64,000 bases of DNA, from NCBI GenBank assembly GCA_930367215.1, contig OV884057.1, forward strand, positions 111,191,284 to 111,255,283, read 5' to 3'. The DNA is from Pollenia angustigena (Eukaryota; Arthropoda; Insecta; Diptera; Polleniidae). Position 1 is the stretch's first letter; every line of letters begins with the position of its first letter. The notes beneath the pieces are model-generated. The model ran no database searches, was not told the DNA's origin, and was given only the letters and a program-made list of their open reading frames with translations. This document shows, piece after piece, positions 44,192 through 53,466 of this stretch. Position numbers and translations under genes: made by a program.

Positions 44192-44394
44192 CTTTAACTA
44201 CTCGAGTTAATATATTTTCTCAATATCTAAGAAGTTAAACCTGCAGTAAAAAGTAGCGCTTTTTGTCAGTTAATTCGAAAAACTGTTTTTTTGCTTTATT
44301 GCCAAAATTCACTTAAATTCATTCACTTAAAAACTACTTATTATTTACATATTTACAGTGTTGTATTAAAGTTGTAGGATGATAGGGATGCCAC

Positions 44395-44500
44395 ACACCT
44401 GTCATTAATAGATTAATATGTTTGAAATTAAGAACTTTATCTCACAGCATCCAGGGTTTGCTTATCACCAGGTTATTATAATTGAAAAATGAAAAAATTT
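44395..44500 (-). repeat. Right arm of the outer inverted-repeat pair
   Basis: Reads ACACCTGTCATTAATAGATT, then CACAGCATCCAGGGTTTGC and TATCACCAGGTTATTATAAT, the inverse of 37090-37222. It joins the Gypsy LTR on its left and a mini-me-like core on its right. Confidence 0.65.
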
Positions 44501-45615
44501 CGGTATTCGGGATTGACATTAAAATAGTTTAACGATGTCCGTCCGGCTGGCTGGCTGGATGTCCATGTAACTCTGTACGCAAAGTACAGGTCACAATTAA
44601 AAGATAATTTAATGAAATTTGGTACATAGGTTCTAATTGGCACAAGGGCGAATCGTATCGAACTTAAAAATTTTCTCATACCGTTCTCCAGATATAAAGA
44701 AATGTATTTTGTGGCACGCCACTTCTCCAATCCCGGCCACTGTTTGTTACATGTCATGCATTGACACCAAACTTTTACTTATATGAAGACGTAAGATGTC
44801 ACGTCGATACATATTAAGTTCGACATATTTATCTTCACCCACATCTTTTTTACTTGTATATTACATATATGCAAATATTTTTTATTTTGCTTTTTTAGCA
44901 ACTTAAGGAGTAAATTTAATTAAATCTCATAAAACACTTTTTATGGCGTATTTTTCCGGTTTCCCTGGTTATAAATATTTATCGAATTGTTATGGTATTT
45001 TCTCTAAGCCTTTTTAAAGTTTTTTTTATAATAAAACATTTTTAAAACGTTTTGTTTATAAATTACTGACCATTATCACTGTATGTTTGTATAAGTTAAA
45101 TACACATTGTACTGTGCATGTTCATTTAATTAAAAATAAAATTTTAACATTAAAATAATTTTAAATTTAAATACTACATATGTAGGTACATACATAGTTA
45201 CCTCATACGATTGCCGAGACGTTCATTAGTAGTTCTTAAATTCTTCCTACGTACATATGTACGTATGTACGTATTGATTTGGATGTTTAGAATTGTATTA
45301 GCGCCAAAATAAATTCAATGATCTATTGATAAAAATAAAAAATTAGAGAAAATGAAATAAAAAAAAAACACTCGCACAAAACAATTAACTTTCGATTCAT
45401 GTATTTTGAATTGTATCAGTCTCATTGCACATCATTAAAATCAACAACTGCGCCATCGAGATCGGCATCGGCATCAACCTCAAACGGGTTTCATAAGAAT
45501 TATTTAAGAATTCCTTTAACTGGTGAATATTCGCGTAAAATATTTGGGGTCGGTCATTCACTACATTTTAAAAATACATAAATAGACAAAGAAATAAATT
45601 AAAATTCGAGTGCAA
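44501..45615. other. mini-me-like core, then the 5' flank of the 45616 gene
   Basis: At 44501-44850 there is a mini-me-like core (GATGTCCGTCCGGCTGGCTG, AAAGTACAGGTCACAATTAA). Beyond about 44870 the sequence is AT-rich without repeats I recognise, apart from the palindromic TACGTACATATGTACGTATG near 45248. It presumably contains the promoter and 5' UTR of the next gene. No core promoter motif could be assigned. Confidence 0.45.
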
Positions 45616-46422
45616 ATGATGGGATCTAGAATGGATTATAAGAAAAGACTGTTGGAGTATAGAAAATCCATTGGAGCCACTACGCCTAAAACGGTAGCAT
45701 TCAGAGATCATACTTCCTATCTAGATGAAGATATTCAAGTGCATTCATCACAGCCACCAGTGCAGACGTTTTATTATCAACAACATCAAAAGCCCTGGTT
45801 ACCATCGCCAGAAAAAGAATCAGTGGAAGAAAATAGAAGAAGTGCTTCTAGCGAATCATCTGCTCTAAAACTTCCATCACCACAGCCGCAAACAAATATA
45901 TTACCAACGCCTGGATATGTAAGGGAAGCCAGTTTTCTGTCTGAACCCATCGGCCGATACTCTAACTGGAATAGCCATCATGCCTTACTGGCCTCGCAAC
46001 CCTGGTGTTGTATTGGTGACTTAATGGCATTTTGTGATAAATATGAGTTCAAAGCTATTAGTGTGTCCGAAGTACAAACACATGCTTACATCGTTAAAGA
46101 AGCCAAAGCTCTGCTAAGTGGGAAGGCACCATTCGATATGCGTCGTCGTTTTCCAGGCAATATTCGCAATGAAGCCAATCTAATGGTATGTATCGGCCGT
46201 TGTCCCAGTATCGAGTATCATTTACAGCGTATACTGACTATATTTCGTCGGCCATTAAATAAGCTTTCGACAGACAAACAAAATATCGCAAAACAAAATT
46301 TCCACATAGCAATAAGGGAACTGCATCTCGATGTAACAGGGCGCATAACAGAAATTCGTTTGTACGATCGAATGGTTTTTGAAAAGGAATTTCATTTAAA
46401 ATGGCAAGATTCCTTGGAATAA
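45616..46422 (+). CDS. Single-exon protein of 268 residues, family not recognised
   Basis: Two adjacent ATGs at 45616 and 45619 begin MMGSRMDYKKRLLEYRKS. The open frame upstream of 45616 starts from GTG, which is not a likely fly start. Residues ~1-110 are polar and Ser/Pro/Gln-rich, probably disordered. Residues ~115-268 look like a folded domain with HHALLASQPWCCIGDLMAFC, a basic MRRRFPGNIRNEANLMVCIG and CPSIEYHLQRILTIFRRPLN. There is no signal peptide or membrane segment, no stop within and no visible intron. Codon and amino-acid composition look like a real protein and unlike the neighbouring transposon debris. AATAAA signals follow at 46548 and 46622. I cannot name it; an insect-restricted gene is possible. 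Confidence 0.75.
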   Translation: MMGSRMDYKKRLLEYRKSIGATTPKTVAFRDHTSYLDEDIQVHSSQPPVQTFYYQQHQKPWLPSPEKESVEENRRSASSESSALKLPSPQPQTNILPTPGYVREASFLSEPIGRYSNWNSHHALLASQPWCCIGDLMAFCDKYEFKAISVSEVQTHAYIVKEAKALLSGKAPFDMRRRFPGNIRNEANLMVCIGRCPSIEYHLQRILTIFRRPLNKLSTDKQNIAKQNFHIAIRELHLDVTGRITEIRLYDRMVFEKEFHLKWQDSLE

Positions 46423-46863
46423 AACAAGCATGCATATTTTATTTACAAAATACATATGTATGTATATACAATCATTACAATCTACAGACGGCTGCGGTTT
46501 TCTGAAAAATCTAATTTTTTTTACAAGATTTGAATTTTAAAGAAAAGAATAAAAGTGATACAAAAATTCATAAAATGTTTAAAAAATAGACTAGAACTGT
46601 TGATAATTATTTCGTTTTTGCAATAAATAAAGTCTTCATTTAAACAAAATGTTAAAAGAAACATTGGCTTTGCCGTGATGCGTCAATCATGAATTTATTT
46701 TTCAAATTCACGCCATTTTATTTATAAAAAATTTTTTGTTTTAAAAATTCGGATTTCAACAAAAAAAAAAAACATAGAAATCAGGAAAGTATCAACAAAT
46801 GTTCAACTTGTTAATGACTTCGAAATTCTGTTTAAAGCTTTTTTGGAAACTGAAGGTGGGTAC
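46423..46863 (+). other. 3' flank of the 45616 gene
   Basis: Contains AATAAA at 46548-46553 and overlapping ones at 46622-46631, plausible cleavage signals about 130-210 bases past the stop. No other feature is seen. Confidence 0.45.
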
Positions 46864-47598
46864 TAGAGTATCCACTCGATTATTTAATATTATTTAATCG
46901 AATAATTAAAATCGCCAATTTCGAATATCGAATAACTCGAACAATTTATGTCAATTAATCGATTAAAATTAATGTCTTAGCAAATTCTACTTTTTCAATG
47001 TAAAAATATTTTGTTTTGATTTCTTACCTTGAAAATAAATTGGATGTTACCTTTTGCATTTATTTTCATTACTCTTACTTTTAAACACATTTTAGTCCAT
47101 TTTTAGATTTGAGCGTGTGTTACAAATTATGTAAATCACGTTTAACAGGGTCTAAAAACTGTCGAACAAAAAACGAAAATTTGGGTACAACTTTTCGCTT
47201 TTTGAGTTGGTTTGATAGCGGTTGTTTACATTTAATGAAACAGAAGTAAAAGCAAAAGCTTTTTAGCCAATGACATATGAAGAACTGGAAGGAATGGCAG
47301 TTTTTCTACTTTTACTGCAGTTTTGTAAACGCTAACTATAAACGTCAAATAGGTAAAAGAAAAACTAATCAGCAGTTATAAATGTGTAAACCATGTTCCG
47401 TCAGATTATGGGTTACCTACCTGTTATTACCCGAATGTAAATTTTTTTTATTACCTATTATTATTTGAATTCTTCGAGTTATTCGAGTAATTCGAGCAAT
47501 TTAAAACCTTTATTCGATTAATCGAGCAATTTTAAAATTCAAAAATCGATTAATTCCTTACTCGAACAAAACCAAAAGTCTAATAATTGGATACTCTA
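46864..47598. mobile_element. hAT-type MITE with exact 8-bp duplication
   Basis: Ends are TAGAGTATCCA and TGGATACTCTA, flanked by GTGGGTAC at 46856-46863 and 47599-47606. Subterminal regions are full of TAATCGA/TCGAATAA words in both orientations. It is non-coding, 735 bp, inserted about 440 bp past the stop of the 45616 gene. Confidence 0.85.
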
Positions 47599-47606
47599 GT
47601 GGGTAC

Positions 47607-48467
47607 CAGTAAACAGCTTTATGCGATTGAAAAAAATCTTATTTAATCAACAACAACAAATACACTCGTTTGCGGTCATACAATCAAACTTGCGCAACCG
47701 CAAATATTCGCTGCTGGTTTGCAGTCATTCAAATATTGCACATCGTGCTTTGTTATTTATACAATCGTTAGCTTCGTTTTTTAATAAAGATGTTTGTGTG
47801 TTCTTTGCGACAATGATTGTTTTGGTAAAGAAAAAAAAAATACAAACAAAAAAGCCAGAAATTAGCCATTATTACTCATGTGTTCATTCAGCATTAACTA
47901 TGTAGTACAAGAAAAAAAAATTTAAATGAAACTAAACGAACATATGTAGGTACATACATACAAACAATTTCCATAGAAACAGACTTTTTTTATCTTAAAA
48001 AGTACAGTAGTTCTGTATGTAGGTACAATGTATTCTTGTTATTGTTGTTTTTATTGTTGTTAATTTTAACAAAGCATGAGAGTGGTTTATTGTGGTTATT
48101 GTTGTTAATGTTAACAAGCGTCTCATCGAGTGGACAATGACTACTTGACTGCAAAAGTATAAGTATGTGTTCTTTTGAATTTACACAGATGTGCTATATT
48201 GCGTGAGCAACAAAAATGCAAATAAAGCACTTTCAATAAAAAACGAATAAATGCAAAAATCAAATGTGTACGAAACGATTTAAAAATTACCAACGTTGAA
48301 CTTTGTTTTGCAAGCAAAGAGTGAATGTAAATTTTAGCGTATGAATAAATCAAGAAAAATTGTGATTTTGCAGTTCACTGGGTACATCGATAGTACTGTC
48401 GATACAAGGTCCATGTGTTACATGCATACCTGTACTATAACGTAATTGCATGGTGGGTCTTAGCCAC
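47607..48467. other. Unassigned AT-rich stretch
   Basis: Contains TTGTTGTT-type low-complexity tracts near 48040-48105. I see no gene or terminal repeat. Confidence 0.4.
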
Positions 48468-49440
48468 TTAGTTTTTTACATTAACTAAATGTCGATGTAC
48501 ATAGTTGACAAGTCTTGCATATCTTGCAATATGTAAGCAGTTGGCAGTACTGAACACATTCAAACTCCTTGTTCGAACTGCCATGCAGCTCCTGTTAAAT
48601 AGTAACAGGACACAGATGTTTCCTCCTTGCAACCGAACTACTCCACTAGCAATTTGGAAAACATCTACCCGCGTAAGTTTGGGTAGCACCACAGCGACCT
48701 CGTGTAATCGGTTTATCGACATCAATTGTAAGAAAAGCATTTTGAAACAAAAAGCCTAGTCTTTGTTCAGTAACACTAATCTTTTGCAAAGGAAACACTG
48801 CTACAACAATTTTTGGACTAATTTTTGGCTTGCGCTGTGTAAGGGCACACAGAAACAACCGTACTAGGATGGTGTTACTAATCCCATCTTAGTATCATAA
48901 CGCTACAATCCTTTCCTCCCAGACATAAAATGTCTTGTCCAATTTAGCTTCAAAAACAACCGTGTAGTGCAACATTCAATGCATAAGGATTTTTACACTC
49001 TGGCCTAGGGCGAAACCATGTGCACTACTCTACTAAGACAGACTACTAGTCCGAATACATCAAATGCCCACTACACCACAACCAACGTGTAGTGCACATC
49101 TAATGTATGAAGACTTTTAGACTTTCTGTTCAGCGGGCGTTGCACTTACTAGGAAAGCTTACTAATCAACACACACAGATGTACACTAAACCACTTCTAA
49201 TCTCTTACGAACCACTCCAAATAACCACACGTCTACAACGATGACGGACTTTACTTCACAAATAGCGTTACTGGCAAAAATTTGGCTTTCTGAATCAAAT
49301 CCCTTGACATTACAAGAGTCTCCACTACAAGTGGCTGATAAACCAATACCTGCATCCAATGATCAGCACAGGTGTTGCAACTCACCTGCGGGCCACTGAT
49401 CCCCGAGGAAAACCATATAACCATAAGTACCATGGTCAAT
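48468..49440 (-). other. Unassigned stretch of higher GC with possible minus-strand coding pieces
   Basis: Base composition is closer to even here than in the flanks. On the minus strand two modest open frames overlap (48468-48740 and 48646-48858). At 49384-49431 a short ATG-led hydrophobic segment (MVLMVIWFSSGISG) runs to GCAG and a strong donor GTGAGT, which looks like a signal-peptide first exon. A degenerate ~128-bp direct repeat (CGTGTAGTGCA at 48961 and 49089) also lies here. No protein family is recognised, and this may be an old retroelement. Confidence 0.25.
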
Positions 49441-49544
49441 ACTTCACGCCATTGAATTAATTCAAGGGTGCTAGACTTTTGGAAATCGCACTGCCATTTC
49501 CATATTTGGAAAAATATAATAAAAACAAACTTAAATTACACTGC

Positions 49545-50463
49545 TAGAAATTTACACTTTTTTTAGACAAGCTGGGCACTTGTCGTTTTAACCTAATTCG
49601 GGTACGCTGAATCCAGTGGTGCTAGACGTTTTTTTTTAGGTTAGCTCTAGTTTTCGAGATATACCGTTACTTCGAAAATTGAGGAGGTTGCACAAAATAT
49701 GTTCGCGTAACTCAAAAACCGAAATTTTAATCATATATGACTTGTTTTATTTGCAACTTCGTTTTTTATACGTCTGGGGGTCTACTCTCTATTGCGATGC
49801 GAAAACAATTTCGATGCGAAAGCTAAATGCCAACTTGGTACTCTCTATCACTTTCGCAAAATTTTCTGAAAATTAAGCGATAGTGGCAATAAAAATTAAA
49901 GATGGCGCGGATTTATAGTAATGAAATGTCAAAGTGTGTTAAAAATATTTGAAATTGGAAAATTTAAATAAATTGAAGTGATTTACGAAAAGAAAAAAAA
50001 TTAAAAGATGCGAAAGGCACATACCAATCGCTAGATTTGCTACAATTTTCTTTCGCATCGCAATAGAGAGTAGCCCCCCTGGAAAAAATTAGAAGCATTT
50101 TCCAATTTTTTATGAATTTTTAAAAAAACAAAAATTTCGAAATTTTGATAAAAAAAAATTATGTTTCTGAAACGACTGCGCATACATATGTATTAGAAAA
50201 AAGTTTTACCTTTCTTAAAGGAAACTTTATTGCGGAATTTCAGTTTTTTTTTAGTTATTTTAATAAACTAAACCACTTTTGTTATTAATACGATCTTCGT
50301 ATGACGTGCTAAATTCCCACTTTTGAGTTACGCGAATAAATGTTGTGCAACCTCCTCCATTTTCGAAATGACGGTATGTCTCAAAAACAAGAGCTAACCT
50401 AAAAAAACGGTTAGCACCATTAGATTCAGCGACCCGAAACGCCATGTGCAACTAGCACAGGGC
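49545..50463. repeat. Palindromic repeat of the 54-55 kb family, interrupted by a MITE
   Basis: The left side has GTACGCTGAATCCAGTGGTG, AGGTTAGCTCTAG and GAGGAGGTTGCACAAAATA. The right side is the inverse, with GAGTTACGCGAAT, GTGCAACCTCCTCC and AACGGTTAGCACCATTAGAT. It matches the inner half of the palindrome at 53947-55402. The MITE at 49787-50078 sits inside one arm. Confidence 0.65.
49787..50078. mobile_element. MITE with CTACTCTCTATTGCGATGC termini, copy B
   Basis: Ends are TCTACTCTCTATTGCGATGC and the inverse GCATCGCAATAGAGAGTAGC plus CCCC. CTG flanks both ends (49784-49786 and 50079-50081). It lies in the opposite orientation to copy A at 15529-15786, with which it shares the interior words TAGATTTGC, CAATCGCTAG and ATTTAAATAAA-like spacers. 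Confidence 0.75.
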
Positions 50464-51265
50464 TATTAATTGATCAAAATTCATAAAAACCATGTAATTA
50501 AAAACCTAAGAAAACAACATAAAAATCTTATTTTTATCCATATTTAATTATTAATAAAAAAAATTAAACCATTTCCAATTGTTTTTAAAAATTTTCCAAA
50601 TGAATTTTAAAATTTTCCAAATTTATATTTTTTAGTTTTCTCAGGTCGGGTTTTTGAGATGTAGATAAAGTTTAAACTTAGTTTAACGTTGTATAAAACT
50701 CAGATTTTTCCGGCAAAGTGTAATTTTTTTTATTATTTTTGCGCCTATTATAGTTTACAACTCAATTCAGTCCAAATTTAACAACTCCTAGTGATGAGTT
50801 GTAAATTTTTGATGGTTTTGTTAACCGCACTACCACAGAGTTGTAAACCAGAATACAAAAACTACAACATTTTAACTGAACTAGAGTTGTATTACAGACC
50901 AACATTTTAAGCAAAACTAAAGGTCCAATTAGACGTGACATAACCTTAACAAACTGTATTACCATCACCTCTGCATTACCAAAACGACATAAACATATGT
51001 ACCATACAAACCAATTCAATATTGGTTTCTAAATTCGCCGTTACGGCTGTGGCATTATGTTTATGCCACGTCTATTTTGAGCTTAAGCTGTTCCGTCAAA
51101 ATTAGGTATACAAACTTTGTAATGGCGGCACAAATATGTTTTCAGATTAACTAAACCAAGTTTAACTGACATCTCAAAAACCCAGCCTAAATGTATTTTG
51201 AATTTATCCAAATATTTTAAATTTGTCAAATATATTTTAAAATTGTCCATATATATTTAAAATTT
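50464..51265. other. Unassigned AT-rich stretch
   Basis: No gene or terminal-repeat element is recognised. AAAATTTTCC words are frequent in the first 200 bp. Confidence 0.35.
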
Positions 51266-51757
51266 TCAAAAGAAATAGCTTATCCCATCAACAATAAATT
51301 TCAGTGTTTTTTTTAATAATAAAAATTGGGAATTAAGCACGAATAACAAAATCTTTTAAAATTTAAATTTTGTATTCCCAAAAATTATCTGATAATAAAC
51401 TGGCAGTGCATGGCCTAAAAAAACTTAGCTGGCAACATGCTTTTGAAATTTGTTTTCATTTTGTTTTTCTTAACCTACCTACAACTACAATTAATGTTGG
51501 GAGAATTCCAATCAATTGTAGTGGGGAATGTACGATGAGATAAACTCACAGTTTATTGTTGATGTTTTTGTTTAAACTTTGATATTGTTACAAGTAGAAC
51601 TGTTGCTTATAAGTCTTATACGTTTAACAGTTTTATTTGGTCTAATATCGTTAGTTTTTCTTAAATCTTTATGGATGAAGTTTCCTGATGATCTGGCCTA
51701 AGCAACCAGTGAAATGCGCATAGGAATAGCTTATCCCATCAACAATAAATTTTATCA
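51266..51757. repeat. Dispersed repeat with ~28-bp direct terminal repeats
   Basis: AATAGCTTATCCCATCAACA followed by ATAAATTT occurs at about 51278 and again at about 51727, 449 bp apart in the same orientation. Parts between match 12330-12550 (GAAGTTTCCTGATGATCTGG-type) and 32860-32957. The direct repeats could be the edges of a solo LTR, a tandem dimer or a duplicated target. I cannot decide between them. Confidence 0.5.
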
Positions 51758-52143
51758 GGGAAATATCGGTATCATGTAATAGTTTAAGAAAAAACCTTTC
51801 AAATTAAACAATTCCATTAACTTTAACTGTGTCCAGTGTTGCCAAAACTTATTGAGGAAAAATTGCTAGATTTTGTAAAAAAAAATGCTAAATAAATGCT
51901 AAAAAATTTTTTTTAATATAGAAAAATCTTTATTAAATTAAGAGCCAAGCACATTTTTTATAATATGCTATATTTTGTCCTTCAGCTTTCGCGAAGAGGT
52001 GTCAAATTGCCTTTTACAAAGTTTTGTCAGATGATCGACAGATGCAATTAAACTGTGCACAGCACATACACTTTATACCGCATAATTTGAACGTTGTAAC
52101 AAATTCTTTTAAAAGGGATTGAATGGTTTTTAGTTATGACCAT
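51758..52143. other. Stretch with an orphan hAT-like end
   Basis: CAGTGTTGCCAAAAC at about 51837 resembles the left end of a hAT element, but I found no partner end or 8-bp repeat. Otherwise nothing is recognised. Confidence 0.4.
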
Positions 52144-52724
52144 CAGTGATGTTAACTTATATTTTTTCATTACCTTACGGCCCTCTAAAAATTACCGTTT
52201 TTGAGAAGAAATTATCAAAACATTACTGTGCTGTTTCCAAATGACTGGCGATTGATTGTGTAGTAAAATTTGTATGAAAAGCACTCAGTCCATCGCCTGT
52301 CATTTGGAAATAGCACATAAGAGCAGTATTCATAAGCCATTTATATATTTAAATTTAAAATAATTTTATGAAAATTAAATTTAATGAACTTTAGCCTAAT
52401 AAAAAATATTAAAAATTTGGATTAAAAACCATAAATAGTTCAACAAAATAACCACAATACTGATTATACAAGAGAAATTTAATTTTTCTTATTTTGCACT
52501 TATAGGTGTTACGAAAACCTTTGGAGAAACTTAATGTTCTTAAATTTTTGTTTAACATTTATCTATTTTTAAATCGAAAATCGTCTTTCAAAAGTTAAAA
52601 TTATAAAACCTACAAAAATTCAAATTTCTTTAAATTACCGTATTTTAAATTAAATTACCTTGCTACCTTTTGTGGTCCAAAATTACCCTAAAAAAGGGTA
52701 ATTACCGTACGGTTAACATCACTG
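52144..52724. mobile_element. hAT-type MITE with exact 8-bp duplication
   Basis: Ends are CAGTGATGTTAA and TTAACATCACTG, flanked by ATGACCAT at 52136-52143 and 52725-52732. Near both ends TACCTTACGG and CCGTACGGTAATTACC relate in inverse. A shorter internal inverted repeat pairs GTGCTGTTTCCAAATGAC with GTCATTTGGAAATAGCAC. An arm related to the foldback at 6899-7069 lies at about 52367-52410. Confidence 0.85.
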
Positions 52725-52732
52725 ATGACCAT

Positions 52733-53222
52733 AGCTTTTTGTGCTTCCTTATTTCTGCATGTTGCTCCAGGCCACTATTGCAGATTCTCATTCACTCAGG
52801 ACCTTGCATGTTTAATTTTATGTTTCTAGGTCCAATACTAACGAAAGTTCAAAACCAGTTGAAAAACATAAAAGTACCAAAAAGTTCCCTCTTAGAGATT
52901 CTCATCCCCTTAGGACATTGCATGTTTAATTCAATGCTTCTAGGTCCCATCACAGAAAAAATTATCAGTACATATTTTGTTTTATCAATTAAACAAGGTA
53001 TATATTCGCAGTGGTGGATTTACGCCTACGGCGACATAATTTAAAGGGCGCCAAAATTTAAAGGTAATGTAAGGGGAATTCAAATTCGAAAAATAATTTG
53101 GCCAAGTTTTACTTTAAATAGTCTTCATTTTAAAAAGATATTATGTATATATTTAGAGATATTTTTATTTTTTACAAAACTTTTGTTTTCCTATGTTAAC
53201 TGCATACATACATATGTAGATA
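52733..53222 (+). other. Unassigned stretch with a 114-bp direct duplication
   Basis: AGATTCTCATTCACTCAGGA at 52782 is echoed by AGATTCTCATCCCCTTAGGA at 52896, exactly 114 bases on. Similarity continues through GCATGTTTAAT and TTCTAGGTCC. Both copies lie in one open frame (52670-53044), giving a diverged pair such as CMFNFMFLGPI and CMFNSMLLGPI. It could be a relic of a coding repeat, but no family is recognised. Confidence 0.3.
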
Positions 53223-53466
53223 TGGGCATTTCCTGGGGTCACGAACGTACACTTTTGATGTACAAATAATATAGAAAACAAAACTTTTTCTAGCATTTTC
53301 TTTCGATTCGATAGCATTTGGGCAGCCCTATGTTTAGTGCAAAAGATGGATTTCATCGAGTTTAAGTTTTCATAATAAGAGTTATAAACGTGTGGTCACG
53401 AACGTACGAAAATAGAAGTCAACTTTGGCTGACAGTAGTGAAATGTAAAAATCTGCGCAATGGAAC

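Larger units (their letters stand above)
42201..44390 (-). mobile_element. Gypsy (Metaviridae) LTR retrotransposon, 3'-truncated
   Basis: The minus-strand order is a putative 5' LTR (about 44390-44192), a tRNA-Trp-type primer-binding site (44191-44182), gag, protease and the first part of RT. It is cut at 42200 by the Jockey insertion. RNase H, integrase and the 3' LTR are not found on the other side of the nest. The gag pattern and Trp primer site point to the CsRn1/Kabuki group of Gypsy elements. It cannot replicate. Confidence 0.8.

Noticed and set aside
45399..45581. 60-codon frame upstream of the 45616 gene
   Set aside because: Low-complexity Ser/Ala-rich and out of context, with no splice link. 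More likely 5' UTR or flank.
51837..52143. Another hAT element starting CAGTGTTGCC
   Set aside because: No matching right end and no 8-bp duplication were found, so only an orphan end can be noted.
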